Assembly (NCBI GenBank): GCA_028736075.1
Contig: CP117875.1
Location: 2,170,001-2,234,000 of the forward strand
Direction of reading: 5' to 3'
Source of the DNA: Chryseobacterium sp. KACC 21268
GTDB taxonomy: Bacteria > Bacteroidota > Bacteroidia > Flavobacteriales > Weeksellaceae
DNA length: 64,000 bases
The notes under the pieces are model-generated. The model was not told where the DNA came from and did no database searches. It saw nothing but the letters and a program-made list of their open reading frames with translations. This document shows, one piece after another, positions 34,535 through 43,843 of this stretch. Numbering within the stretch: position 1 is the stretch's first letter; each line of letters begins with the position of its first letter. The translations under genes and the position numbers were made by a program.

Positions 34535-34639
34535 TTACCAGTGGGTTTTTAGGATTTTCAGATTGTCAGGAAGTAATTCCAGTTCAGGTTTATCTTTACT
34601 TTTGAAAAGTGATCTTATGATTTTGAATAGTTTTTTCAT
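34535..34639 (-). CDS. 34-residue basic peptide
   Basis: ATG 34639 to TAA 34535 gives 34 residues (MKKLFKIIRSLFKSKDK...), strongly basic in the first half and amphipathic. It fits tightly between its neighbours, 5 bases on one side and 1 on the other. It may be a real small gene. Unknown function. Confidence 0.4.
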   Translation of the reverse strand: MKKLFKIIRSLFKSKDKPELELLPDNLKILKTHW

Positions 34640-34644
34640 TTTGT

Positions 34645-34932
34645 TTAGTGTATTAAAAAGTGCGTTACATCGGCGACGGTCAAAGGTTCTAGATATATTT
34701 TTCTTTCTTTGTAGTTCGCGACAAAGTCAGCAATCCTGAAATCATTAAATGTTTTTTTGAAACCTTTGTGAACCTGTATTCTATCATGATATCTTTCAAG
34801 GTGATTGATTACAGTGGCGTGGTGTCGGCCGATCATTTCTCCGATTTTTTCCAGAGTGTTTCCATCTCTGTACATTAAAAAACAGAAGATTGAAAGGTTA
34901 TCCATTTCCCTCTTTGAAGTCCGCTTTCTCAT
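34645..34932 (-). CDS. DnaA domain IV-like DNA-binding protein
   Basis: A 95-residue protein that corresponds to the C-terminal, DNA-binding domain of DnaA alone. TLEKIGEMIGRHHATVINHLERY matches the DnaA signature helix-turn-helix (normally GR-x-HxTV). Such stand-alone domains occur in phages and may compete for, or mark, origin boxes. The start overlaps the fusion-helicase stop by one base. Confidence 0.7.
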   Translation of the reverse strand: MRKRTSKREMDNLSIFCFLMYRDGNTLEKIGEMIGRHHATVINHLERYHDRIQVHKGFKKTFNDFRIADFVANYKERKIYLEPLTVADVTHFLIH

Positions 34933-37121
34933 TACACAAATAGTTGAAGTTGATTTTTACTCTCTACTACATTGTTCAAGTTCTTGACAGAAATATCGAA
35001 GTATGATTTTTTCAGTTCAATACCTTTATATTTCATTCCGTTTTCGATCGCCACTACACCTTCAGATGCAATACCCGAAAATGGAGAAAATACAGTTTCG
35101 CCTTTATTTACCCACATCAAATAACACCATTTGATTGGAGTCAACTGAGTCGGAGTCAAGTGTCTTTCATCCTTATCATCTTTTGCACTTCTGAATTCTA
35201 GCGTATCACTTTCTTCAACATCGATCCATACTGGTTCTGCAATTTTGCACCATAGATCAAAAGGAATATTGTTTTGAACTGGAGTGTGTCTTTTTCCTGG
35301 CTTTTTGAAGGTGATGATATAATCAGCCAGTCCGGGTCGTACGATTGAAGAATCAACTTTGGTGGTTCCGTGCATCAGTTGTCTGTTTTTGGTTCTGATG
35401 GCGGCGGTTTTCGGATCTTTTCTGATCATATTTTCAGCGTGGAAGTAAAAACCTTCAGCCTGAAAAGCTCTGATTAATTCACCTCTAAAATCTTTGATAC
35501 TGTAAAATCCATCTTTTCCAAGTAGAGTAGTAGATTGCATTATGTGAAGTGAGACTAAGCATCCAGGTTTGCTGACTCTGAATAATTCTGTGATCAGAAA
35601 TTTAAAATGTTGCATAAATTCATCATCACTGGAGACGTTACTCATATCCTTTGGATTATTTGAAAACACGTACAGCGCTCCGAAGGGTGGACTGAAAAAA
35701 GTATAGTCGATTGATTCATCTTCCATTTTGGAGGTCTCTTCAACACAATCTCCCATAATTAGAGTGTAGTTATCTGTAATTACTGTTTCAGATTTTTCAT
35801 GATCTGAATAATCTTTTTTGTAATTCAAGTTTCTAATGATACCTTCTTGCATATTTTTGAATTTTTGTTCCTTATCTTTAATATTTTCGATTACGTTCTG
35901 CATTGTATCTGTAGTTATGAGATAAATGTTAACCTCGTTTTTTTGGCCAAATCTGTAGCTCCGGCGAATTGCCTGATATAGACCTTCGAAAGAAAAATCT
36001 AATGATGCAAAAACCTGATTTCTGCAGTTTTGGTAATTCAATCCGAATTGAGCAATTTTTGTTTTTGTGATTAGAACTCGGAACTCATTTTTTGCAAAAC
36101 CTAATAGATGTTTTTCTTTGAATTCCTGAGTGTCGGATCCTTTGACTTCAATTGCTTCTGGAATCAGTTTTCTAAGTAGTTCACCTTCTTCATTATGCTT
36201 GATCCAGATGATGAAATTTTCAGATGAATTGTTCACGATTTTTGCAACTTCATCCATTCTTTCAACTTTTGTGAATCTCAGTTCTTTATTAAAATCAGTG
36301 GCAGAAATAGAATGGTCATTAAACAATCTTCCATTATCTCTTTTGCTGGTTTCAATCTGTTTTTCTGAGAAATTAAGTTGAGGTAAATCGTATCCTTCAG
36401 CCTTGAATCCTAGATCAGAAGGTTTTGATAACATCACCGCCCAACTATTTATCCAAGCGTAAAAATCATTGACAGCGTAATTTTTTATCCTAAACTTGTT
36501 TCCCTTGATGATTTCTTTGTCAGTGGTAAAGAAAATTGCTCTCATATCCATAGATGACATTACATTAAGAAACTCGGAATGATTTCCTATTTCCAGTTCA
36601 TCATTGGGAGAAGGAGTAGCAGTGCACGCTAATTTGAAAAGTGTTTCTTCGAACTTTGAAATGATCAGATTTCTGTAAGCTCCAGTGAAATTTTTCAGAA
36701 TCGAACTTTCATCCAGAACAACTCCGGAAAATACTGAAGTGTCAATTTTTTCAAGTTGTTCATAATTCACAATGAAAATGTCCGGCTCATTTATTCCTGG
36801 AGAAACTTCGTTATCATATTTGTAAACATCAATCCCAAACTTTTCACCTTCTTTGATCGTTTGACCAGCTACAGCCAAAGGACAAAGTATCAGTACTGGT
36901 TTTTGCGTGAAGATTGCAACCTGATGCGCAAATTCCAACTGCATCAAGGTTTTTCCAAGACCACAATCAGCAAAAACAGCGAACCTCCCACTTTTCAAAG
37001 CTTTTCTGACTATGTATTTTTGGAAATCAAAAAGATTAGAATTGAGTACTGATTCCGAAATCTCAAATCCAGTTTCAATAATTTTCTTTGATTTACTTTC
37101 TATAAATTGTTCGTAACTCAT
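34932..37121 (-). CDS. SF2 helicase - beta-class DNA methyltransferase fusion
   Basis: A 729-residue two-part protein. Residues 1-430 are an SF2 helicase: ADCGLGKTLMQ (about 51-61), VLDESSILKN, ATPSPNDELEIGNHSEF and QAIRRSYRFGQ. Residues about 450-720 are an amino-methyltransferase: motif IV FFSPPFGALYVF (SPPF near 475) precedes the SAM-binding motif I FSPFSGIASEGVVAIENG (about 679). This order is the beta class, acting on adenine N6 or cytosine N4. A motor fused to a methylase could modify phage DNA during translocation, protecting it from restriction. Confidence 0.85.
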   Translation of the reverse strand: MSYEQFIESKSKKIIETGFEISESVLNSNLFDFQKYIVRKALKSGRFAVFADCGLGKTLMQLEFAHQVAIFTQKPVLILCPLAVAGQTIKEGEKFGIDVYKYDNEVSPGINEPDIFIVNYEQLEKIDTSVFSGVVLDESSILKNFTGAYRNLIISKFEETLFKLACTATPSPNDELEIGNHSEFLNVMSSMDMRAIFFTTDKEIIKGNKFRIKNYAVNDFYAWINSWAVMLSKPSDLGFKAEGYDLPQLNFSEKQIETSKRDNGRLFNDHSISATDFNKELRFTKVERMDEVAKIVNNSSENFIIWIKHNEEGELLRKLIPEAIEVKGSDTQEFKEKHLLGFAKNEFRVLITKTKIAQFGLNYQNCRNQVFASLDFSFEGLYQAIRRSYRFGQKNEVNIYLITTDTMQNVIENIKDKEQKFKNMQEGIIRNLNYKKDYSDHEKSETVITDNYTLIMGDCVEETSKMEDESIDYTFFSPPFGALYVFSNNPKDMSNVSSDDEFMQHFKFLITELFRVSKPGCLVSLHIMQSTTLLGKDGFYSIKDFRGELIRAFQAEGFYFHAENMIRKDPKTAAIRTKNRQLMHGTTKVDSSIVRPGLADYIITFKKPGKRHTPVQNNIPFDLWCKIAEPVWIDVEESDTLEFRSAKDDKDERHLTPTQLTPIKWCYLMWVNKGETVFSPFSGIASEGVVAIENGMKYKGIELKKSYFDISVKNLNNVVESKNQLQLFV

Positions 37122-37131
37122 TGCTTTAGTT

Positions 37132-38622
37132 TTAAAATAGTTCGATCCTTCTACCTATTGTTTCAGCCATCTTTGCAGTAACTGCGTTTCCACATTGCTT
37201 ATATCGCGCGGTTGCAGGAATTTTCTTTTCTATCAATTTTGTATGATTTATCGCGTGAACAAAAAGTGCATTTTCGGCTTTCACAGTTCTCCATTTTTTC
37301 TTTTTGCCAAAGATGTAATTGTGAACTTTTTTTGATAAATACATCCCGTACTTTGTCCAGTCATCTGGAAAACCTTGAAGTCTTTCACATTCTATTTCAG
37401 TCAATCTTCTAATTGAGTTTTGAATTGAAATTACTGGCTGACCGCTGCCATCTTCTCTAGCTCTAGCTGGAATTGTCGGACAATTATCATCAGATACTTT
37501 TCTAAATCCCTGACCGTCTTTATGAGTCCTCCACGTGCCAATTTGTAAATGATTATTATGCTCAAATCCGTTAGCTGAAATTGTAGGCGATATTTTAAAA
37601 TCTGCACCTTTATTATTTCCTCCTGGTATCTGAGTTATTACTACATTATCTTTTTGTACAGAAGTCAAAGTATTGGAAATCCCTTCTTTATTAATTTCCA
37701 ACATTTGTTCAGTTGGTAATCCTGATTCTCTACTTTTTGGATTATCCGGATTACGACCTCTTATTGCTCCCACTTGAATAAATGGTCTGGCGCCATAACT
37801 AGTTTCCGTTCCTTTGGAATAATTGGCATCTATAGTTCCGGTTATGCAGTTATCAGCAACATTCACATTTCTACCATTCATATCAATCAAAGTCATATCT
37901 GAATGAAGCCCGCCAGAATTTCCGCCAGCTGTTAATGTTCCTGCTATTTTGGGAGCTGATATAAAATTATCAGTAGCTTTCATTCCCGGTGCAGTTCCGG
38001 ATGTAAGTGTTTTTGCAAGATGTTGGGTTTGTGATTGTCCTTTTTCTGATCCTTTCTGGAAGTCAGATATGAAATCATTTTGTCCGATAGGAAATATTCC
38101 GGGCCTACTTCGTCCTGCAAGATGTCCAGCAAGGTAAATCCGCTCTCGATTTTGGGGTAATAACCATGCTGTATTAACAAGTTGTTTTTCGAATCTGTAA
38201 TTATCAAGGTCGGCAAAGGCTTTGATAATTGCCCAAAAGTCCGCGCGATCGTTTGAGCTGTATGCGCCTTTAACATTTTCCCAGATAAAAAAGTCTGGTT
38301 GGACGTCAATAATTGTGGACAATGCATACTCGATAAGACTACTTCGTTCGCCGCCCAAACCCCTTCTTTTTCCAGCCATTGAGAAATCTTGACAAGGCGA
38401 TCCGAATGCGATAGCGACATTTCTTCCAAAATCTCTGGACTGAATAAACTTGATATTGCCGATGTATTCTGCATTTGGGAAATTCTTTTTATAGTTAGCT
38501 ATTGAATGATGGTCTATCTCTGAAAAGTAATGTTTGACGATCTTAAATCCGGCATTTTTTAGACCCAGTGCGAAACCGCCAATGCCGGAAAACAGATCAA
38601 TCAGAGTAATCTCTTTACTCAT
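37132..38622 (-). CDS. C5 cytosine DNA methyltransferase
   Basis: ATG 38622 (MSKEITLIDLFSGIGGF) starts right at motif I, giving 496 residues; the longer frame adds a non-homologous front inside the gene upstream. Motif IV GSPCQDFSMAGKR has the catalytic Cys (about 77), motif VI is WENVKGA, and motif VIII is LLPQNRERIYLAG. Motifs IX and X are at the end (RRLTEIECERLQGFPDDW, YKQCGNAV). The target-recognition region is long (residues 170-420). No partner restriction enzyme is present, so it is a solitary phage methylase, probably for anti-restriction. Confidence 0.92.
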   Translation of the reverse strand: MSKEITLIDLFSGIGGFALGLKNAGFKIVKHYFSEIDHHSIANYKKNFPNAEYIGNIKFIQSRDFGRNVAIAFGSPCQDFSMAGKRRGLGGERSSLIEYALSTIIDVQPDFFIWENVKGAYSSNDRADFWAIIKAFADLDNYRFEKQLVNTAWLLPQNRERIYLAGHLAGRSRPGIFPIGQNDFISDFQKGSEKGQSQTQHLAKTLTSGTAPGMKATDNFISAPKIAGTLTAGGNSGGLHSDMTLIDMNGRNVNVADNCITGTIDANYSKGTETSYGARPFIQVGAIRGRNPDNPKSRESGLPTEQMLEINKEGISNTLTSVQKDNVVITQIPGGNNKGADFKISPTISANGFEHNNHLQIGTWRTHKDGQGFRKVSDDNCPTIPARAREDGSGQPVISIQNSIRRLTEIECERLQGFPDDWTKYGMYLSKKVHNYIFGKKKKWRTVKAENALFVHAINHTKLIEKKIPATARYKQCGNAVTAKMAETIGRRIELF

Positions 38623-39292
38623 CTTTTCCAATGATATCTGATAAATCATCTGCATCATCATCAAAAGAACCGGAAACCTCAACAGTCACACCTTCAGGCA
38701 TATTATTTTTTAAGGTTTCCGCAAAAGATTCCAAGTTTTCTTCAGGAAGTTTGAAACTGTCATTGTCTTCATCATCTTCTTCAAAATTGAAGGATCCAAC
38801 CACCATCTTAGTTCCGTGCTTTCCGTCCATATATTCCAGGACCTCACTTTTGAGATGTTCTACAGCCTGATAGAGTTCGTCAGTGAATTCATATTCCTCA
38901 TCATCGAACTTCTTATCTGGAGTATTGAATGAAACTGACTTGCCAGTTTTAAGGAATTTCAATCCTGAGATTGTCACGCCTTCATTATCCTCGGATCCTG
39001 AAATTGAGATTCCAGTCACTTTGTACTTCTTTTCGATGTCTTCGGGAAGTACAAAATCTTCATTGTCCGGTCTGGTGATTAGTTTTTTCAATTTATCTGT
39101 GATCTCAGATTCTTCTGTGATGATTATAAAGTGAGGTATTAGATTGTCGAATGCTCTTTCCAGATCTTCGTGAATTGGAGCATCTGATGAACAAGTCGGG
39201 ATTTTGTTTTCAATATTATTTTCTTTTACCGAATATCCATAGGAAAGGAAAAGACGACTTTTGATTTTTGCGTTTGTGATTTTAATTGACAT
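38615..39292 (-). CDS. Unidentified acidic early protein
   Basis: A 225-residue, highly acidic protein. The N-terminal half has alternating strands (ITNAKIKSRLFLSYGYSV, then GISISGSEDNEGVTISGLKFL). The C-terminal third is Asp/Glu-rich and ends SFDDDADDLSDIIGKDE. An acidic tail in a recombination cluster is reminiscent of single-strand-binding proteins, but there is no clear OB-fold signature. It overlaps the cytosine methylase start by 8 bases. Function unassigned. Confidence 0.6.
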   Translation of the reverse strand: MSIKITNAKIKSRLFLSYGYSVKENNIENKIPTCSSDAPIHEDLERAFDNLIPHFIIITEESEITDKLKKLITRPDNEDFVLPEDIEKKYKVTGISISGSEDNEGVTISGLKFLKTGKSVSFNTPDKKFDDEEYEFTDELYQAVEHLKSEVLEYMDGKHGTKMVVGSFNFEEDDEDNDSFKLPEENLESFAETLKNNMPEGVTVEVSGSFDDDADDLSDIIGKDE

Positions 39293-39297
39293 TGTAA

Positions 39298-39510
39298 TTA
39301 TTTTTGAGTGGTTTCTAATTGTTTTAGTAGTTCGTCAGCGGATTGAATAGATCTTTTAGCTAGGTATTCTGGAGACTGTCCATTATTAGAAGCTATAAAT
39401 CCCTGCATTGCTGCGATCGCTACATATTCTCTTTTCGTTAATCCTTCAAAGTGACCTTGTGAATGCTCGGAATCATTGAAGCTGTGAATTAATTTGTCCC
39501 CGTTTTCCAT
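39298..39510 (-). CDS. Small early phage protein (GLTKREYVAIAAMQG type)
   Basis: A 70-residue protein with the motif GLTKREYVAIAAMQGFIASN followed by SPEYLAKRSIQSADELLKQL. This is a common, uncharacterised small-protein pattern in recombination clusters of many phages. It sits between the acidic protein and the MBL-fold gene with 2-5 base gaps. Confidence 0.65.
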   Translation of the reverse strand: MENGDKLIHSFNDSEHSQGHFEGLTKREYVAIAAMQGFIASNNGQSPEYLAKRSIQSADELLKQLETTQK

Positions 39511-39512
39511 TT

Positions 39513-40256
39513 TTAAAAAGGTGTTTTATTAAAATTGATTGTCATTCCACCATCAGCGGTGGTAACTGTTTTTCCTGTGATTGCAGAAACCTTCTTTGCA
39601 AAATTGATCTCGTGTGAATTGCTGTCTGATAAGTGAATCAGTACAATGTTATTCACGGCCGATAGATCATTTGCATTCAAGAATTCCAAACACGTATCAA
39701 GACTCATATGAGATTGATATATCCTGTCTCTCAAAAACTTCTTATCTCCAAGCTTCTCATTGATTATCTCGTTGTCATAATTGGCCTCGATGATAATGTT
39801 GTTGAGTCCGGAAAATCTGAAGTTTGAATAAACCGTATCTGTAAGAAAAAGTGTCACGCCGCAATCCTTGTGATAGATCAGGAATCCGCAAGGTTCTGCA
39901 ACGTCGTGGATGGTTGGAAAGCTCATCACTTTGAAATTGCCAACTTGGAATTCTCCTTTTTGTGGAATCACGATCTGTCTTGATGATTTCATTGTTAATC
40001 CGGCTTTCGTATTCTCAAAGGTTCCTTTGGTTGCATAGACATTGATTCCAGATCCTAACACCTCAGTGATGCTTTTGGCGTGGTCACCGTGTTCGTGTGT
40101 TACGATACATCCGGAAATCTTTGAGACGTTGAAATCGACTGCTTTTTTAATTTCCTTGATATTTACTCCACATTCGATTAGAAGCGCTTCCTGCTCATTT
40201 TCGAGCAGGTAAGCATTTCCTTTAGAGCCGGAGCCTATAACTTTCAGTTTCATCAT
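39513..40256 (-). CDS. MBL-fold metallo-hydrolase
   Basis: A 247-residue metallo-beta-lactamase-fold protein. GSGSKGNAYLLE at the start and the metal motif THEHGDHAKSI (His54-His59) place it near the YycJ/WalJ group. Later metal ligands are FPTIHDVAEPCGF and FLTDTVYS. Such genes are often found next to recT in phages and are presumed nucleases, possibly 5'-3' exonucleases partnering the annealase. Its start overlaps the recT stop. Confidence 0.85.
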   Translation of the reverse strand: MMKLKVIGSGSKGNAYLLENEQEALLIECGVNIKEIKKAVDFNVSKISGCIVTHEHGDHAKSITEVLGSGINVYATKGTFENTKAGLTMKSSRQIVIPQKGEFQVGNFKVMSFPTIHDVAEPCGFLIYHKDCGVTLFLTDTVYSNFRFSGLNNIIIEANYDNEIINEKLGDKKFLRDRIYQSHMSLDTCLEFLNANDLSAVNNIVLIHLSDSNSHEINFAKKVSAITGKTVTTADGGMTINFNKTPF

Positions 40257-41185
40257 TAGAATCCAGGTCCTTCAGTTGCAGTTTCTTGAACTGTTTCAGG
40301 AATGGTAGCGACATTGTTGTCGTTACCATTCTCTACAACTTCATCCACAACTTCAGCATCAGAGATATCTTTGAAACCTAGAACTTCCTTATTTGCGTTG
40401 GTGTTGATATCGTGCTTTACATTTTCTGCAACTACATCGATTGTTCTTTCACCATTGCCATCATCGTCAGAGTAAAGCACTGCATCATTAGAAGTTCTGA
40501 TAAGAGGTTTGCAAGCGCGGTTAATAACCGTTTTGATTGCCATCTGATCAGGAAAATTTTTGTGTGCTGGAGAATTACCTTTCATCGCGCCCTGATTCCA
40601 AGCATCTTTAATTTGTTGCATACTCATCACCTCCATATATTTTGAACCATCGTTCATTTCAAGAATAGAGTATGCTCCTACAACATCCTTCGAACCCATA
40701 GATTCTAGAGTCTGAGAATGTTTTATTAATTTCTTTTTTCCGGTTTCCGGATTAACTTCAAAAACAAATTCATCACCTTTGAAAACAGCATTGGAAGTAA
40801 TGTCTTTTAGGCCTCCGAAACGTTTCGCAAGTGCGATGTTTCCGGTGTACTCGATATCACAACTAAGTTTGTTTCCGTACATTATGAAATCACATTGCTT
40901 TTTCATTGGAGATAATCCCCAAACCACCATCTTAAGAAGTGCATTAGCAATTGATTCTTGTGTACAGAAGTCTAGTGCATATTTTCCAGCATTATTCTTA
41001 GTTTCTGTAAGTTCTAGCATCGCTGATTTCAATGCGTTTTCTGGAGAATAGTCATTTGGTAGTTTCAATTCTCCAGTTGACTGAAATGTGTTGATTTTGG
41101 ATAGTACTTGTGAAGTAATTTCTTTTTGGACTTTTGCTACCTGCGTACTTTTGTTTTCCGCTACTTGAGTGTTTTGGTTTTCCAT
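40256..41185 (-). CDS. recT: RecT-family single-strand annealing protein
   Basis: A 309-residue annealase that pairs complementary single strands in phage recombination. The core has LLKMVVWGLSPMKKQCDFIMYGNKLSCDIEYTGNIALAKRFGGL, the typical RecT layout, and AIKTVINRACKPLIR near the end. The first 30 residues and last 60 are low in complexity and acidic. Partners in the same run are the MBL-fold hydrolase and SbcC-like ATPase. A candidate phage Red-like system. Confidence 0.88.
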   Translation of the reverse strand: MENQNTQVAENKSTQVAKVQKEITSQVLSKINTFQSTGELKLPNDYSPENALKSAMLELTETKNNAGKYALDFCTQESIANALLKMVVWGLSPMKKQCDFIMYGNKLSCDIEYTGNIALAKRFGGLKDITSNAVFKGDEFVFEVNPETGKKKLIKHSQTLESMGSKDVVGAYSILEMNDGSKYMEVMSMQQIKDAWNQGAMKGNSPAHKNFPDQMAIKTVINRACKPLIRTSNDAVLYSDDDGNGERTIDVVAENVKHDINTNANKEVLGFKDISDAEVVDEVVENGNDNNVATIPETVQETATEGPGF

Positions 41186-41205
41186 TTTATTATGAATTTT
41201 AATTG

Positions 41206-41433
41206 TTATTGATCTTCTATTTTTGTAATTATTTCACACCATTCAGCAACCCATTCAATTGGATTCCCTTTTATGTTTTCGATTATCACCGCATTGTTGT
41301 TACCTACGACATAATTCAAAACCACACTTTCGCCCCAGCACTTTCCATCAACACTAAAAACTTTGATTTTATCACCTTTTCTGAGACCGTAATATCTTCT
41401 ACGATCCTCATTGTCCCATCCTTTATTTTTCAT
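41206..41433 (-). CDS. Small beta-barrel-like early protein
   Basis: A 75-residue protein, GLRKGDKIKVFSVDGKCWGESVVLNYV, with a short strand-rich, SH3/KOW-like pattern and an acidic end. Its start overlaps the SbcC-like gene stop by one base, so it is co-translated. Possibly a DNA- or protein-binding adaptor. Not recognised. Confidence 0.55.
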   Translation of the reverse strand: MKNKGWDNEDRRRYYGLRKGDKIKVFSVDGKCWGESVVLNYVVGNNNAVIIENIKGNPIEWVAEWCEIITKIEDQ

Positions 41434-43442
41434 TATGATACTCTAAGTTTTTTATCATCTTCTGAGACGATGAGGTTGATGATCTGTGATTCACTTGGAA
41501 TTAGTTTCACAACACTTTCACGGTTGTCTATGAAGATTGGCGCGGATACCTGATAGAATTCGCAAAGCGTATTGATGATATCGATACCTGCATTGATCTT
41601 ACTGGCAGTGTTGGCATCGGAGAATGGAACTCCATTGATTAGAGCCTCGCAGCATTCAATCTGACCACCATTGATCTGAGTTTCGAAAAGCTTGAACTTC
41701 ACATAAGAGAATTTCTCATTGATTCTAGATTCGATCGTGTCGATCTTCAACTTGATGAAATTGTCGATAATGTATTGTGTTTTCTCTATGTTGGATATTT
41801 CTTGTGCTAGTTTAGATTCCTCACTTTGAAGTGCTGTGATTCTGTCATTTGCAATTTTGATCAGAGAATTTACTTGAAGTGTCGATTTAAGGTCTGAGAT
41901 TTCATTCTGTAGAGTTGCTTTGGCAATTTTCAATTCTGAGTTATCCTCACCTTCTGGAAGCTTGAATTCTTTTGCCTCGCGTTCTGCGATATCAGAAGCC
42001 AATGACTTATATTCAGAATGGCCTTCCAACTTCTGAGAAATGATCACGTCCAAAGGAACACTTTCTTTAGTAGTTGAATTCTCAATCACAAGATCAGCTC
42101 TCAGTTGAGCAATCTGGCCTTCCAATGTTTTGATGTATTCTTCACCGGATGTGATTCTAGTTTCAAGACCTGCCAACTCATTTGTATTTTCTACATTGGC
42201 ATTGGCGAACTTTTTACCTTCAGCCGAAATTTGCGCAAGTCTGTCAGTTTTGTCGGTATTGAATTTTTCTTGAAGTTCTTTTCTTTTTACTTCAAGATCA
42301 TTTGCCTCAATGGCGTGTCCACAAGTTGGACAAGTAGCATTTTCATCATCGAACGTGAAAACCTTTGCATTTTCATTATTCCATTCTTCACGCTTTCCAA
42401 TGATCGCCGTTTCATATCTTTGAATATCTGCATTAAGATCTTTTTTCTCAGTTTTTAATCGAGCAAGTTTTTGTTGAGCTGGAAGAAGTTCGTTTTGTTC
42501 CTTTTCGTTGATTTGTCTTTTCAAACCATCAGCCTTTGAGGTATCAGATTTGTTTTCCAGTTTAGCAGCTTCTGAAATCTCAAATCTAATCGCATTTTGT
42601 GCGGACTTTAATCTGTAGATTTCATCCTGATTGGCATTTCTCTTTTGCGTGATTTCATCGTGTGCAGCTGCTTTGTCCTGCAACTGATTATCGATACTGA
42701 TAATCTCTTGTTCTTTTAAAGCTATTTCTGCATTCACAGATTCAGCATCAACCGGTTGAGGTTTACCTCTCTCAACTTCATCAATTCTGGTAGGAATCAT
42801 TTTGATGTCATCCTTCATCTTCTTGATGGTAGAAAGGATCTGTTTTTTATATTCGTCCAGCGTTTTGTTTGTCAGCTGGGAAAGTAGATCAAGATAATCA
42901 GAGTTGCTTCCAGCCAATTCTTTATCGGAGATATCTCCAACAATTTTTATTAATGCATTACGTCTATCCTGCCATTTTAAAGCATTGAATGCAGAAGGTG
43001 ATGTAATGAGTTTGAAAACTGATTCATCAAGGATTTCACTTACTTTATTTCCGTATTCCTTCATTGATAAAGGAACCTCATTCCAATAGTATAAAGTTTC
43101 ATTGCCTGAAAATTCGGCTTCCAATGCACCTTTCGTTTTTACCCACTTTTCACGAAAGGTTCTTTTTACGGTGACTAGATTTCCATCTACCAGGATCTCA
43201 CCATATACTTCGTGCTCGATCTTTGGAATGACCTGATTATTTTCGTCAAGTGTTTTGATCTCAAAATCTTTACGGTCGGTGGAATCCTTTCCGAAAAGCA
43301 TCCAGGTGAATGCATCGAAGATTGTAGTTTTCCCGGTCCCGTTGTTACCAAAGATGTTTGTGTTTGAATCGAAATCGATAGTAAGATTTCTAACGCCCTT
43401 GAAGTTGACAAGGATCATTTTTTTTAGAATAATTGTGCTCAT
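41433..43442 (-). CDS. RAD50/SbcC-like SMC-type ATPase
   Basis: A 669-residue ABC-type ATPase. Walker A is FGNNGTGKTTIFDAF (31-45). The two long coiled-coil arms meet at a zinc hook, TCPTCGHAI (about 373). The C-terminal lobe has SKINAGIDIINTLCEFY (signature region) and PIFIDNRESVV (Walker B/D-loop). An SbcD nuclease is missing beside it; the MBL-fold hydrolase may serve. It probably processes DNA ends for RecT. Confidence 0.85.
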   Translation of the reverse strand: MSTIILKKMILVNFKGVRNLTIDFDSNTNIFGNNGTGKTTIFDAFTWMLFGKDSTDRKDFEIKTLDENNQVIPKIEHEVYGEILVDGNLVTVKRTFREKWVKTKGALEAEFSGNETLYYWNEVPLSMKEYGNKVSEILDESVFKLITSPSAFNALKWQDRRNALIKIVGDISDKELAGSNSDYLDLLSQLTNKTLDEYKKQILSTIKKMKDDIKMIPTRIDEVERGKPQPVDAESVNAEIALKEQEIISIDNQLQDKAAAHDEITQKRNANQDEIYRLKSAQNAIRFEISEAAKLENKSDTSKADGLKRQINEKEQNELLPAQQKLARLKTEKKDLNADIQRYETAIIGKREEWNNENAKVFTFDDENATCPTCGHAIEANDLEVKRKELQEKFNTDKTDRLAQISAEGKKFANANVENTNELAGLETRITSGEEYIKTLEGQIAQLRADLVIENSTTKESVPLDVIISQKLEGHSEYKSLASDIAEREAKEFKLPEGEDNSELKIAKATLQNEISDLKSTLQVNSLIKIANDRITALQSEESKLAQEISNIEKTQYIIDNFIKLKIDTIESRINEKFSYVKFKLFETQINGGQIECCEALINGVPFSDANTASKINAGIDIINTLCEFYQVSAPIFIDNRESVVKLIPSESQIINLIVSEDDKKLRVS

Positions 43443-43454
43443 TGCTTTAGGTTA

Positions 43455-43628
43455 TTAGCTTGTTATGATTTGATTTTTTGGATAATAGATCCGTGATAAC
43501 ATTGGAATACATAACACGTAAAGTGTACAGTATTGAAGATCTCGACCATTATCATTGAATGGTGTCGTGTCAACTCTTAGAATTGGCCAAGTGATGACTT
43601 TCAGGATTTTTTTAATAAGTTTTCTCAT
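43455..43628 (-). CDS. 57-residue basic protein
   Basis: ATG 43628 to TAA 43455 encodes 57 residues with a very basic start (MRKLIKKILKVITWPILRV). It fills most of the gap between the SbcC-like gene and the 43633 gene. Plausible small early protein; function unknown. Confidence 0.45.
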   Translation of the reverse strand: MRKLIKKILKVITWPILRVDTTPFNDNGRDLQYCTLYVLCIPMLSRIYYPKNQIITS

Positions 43629-43632
43629 TGCT

Positions 43633-43842
43633 TTAAGGATTATTTTTTACGACTAAATTTTTATGAAAGTTTGCGACAAACCTTTGTCTGTCAAGTTCTT
43701 TTCGATCTACTTCAGCGGCTCCCACACCGCTGAGAAGATCTATTAATTCCGCCTCAAGATTGGCAGCATTCATTTTCATTATTCTTACTTTAGAAAGCAT
43801 TTTCTCTACTGATTTTTGAGTAATTGGTTTTTTCGCTCCCAT
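43633..43842 (-). CDS. Small early protein
   Basis: A 69-residue helical protein (KVRIMKMNAANLEAELIDLLSGVGAAEVDRKELDRQRF). It lies 1 base after the first early gene. No family recognised. Confidence 0.5.
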   Translation of the reverse strand: MGAKKPITQKSVEKMLSKVRIMKMNAANLEAELIDLLSGVGAAEVDRKELDRQRFVANFHKNLVVKNNP

Positions 43843-43843
43843 A

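Noticed and set aside
37980-38474. 164-codon frame on the minus strand inside the cytosine methylase
   Set aside because: The methylase frame carries all catalytic motifs over the same bases, so this second frame is a by-product of its codon use.
38631-39134. Two plus-strand Ser-rich frames opposite the acidic early protein
   Set aside because: Runs of Ser opposite Asp/Glu codons are a typical mirror effect; no independent start context or family.
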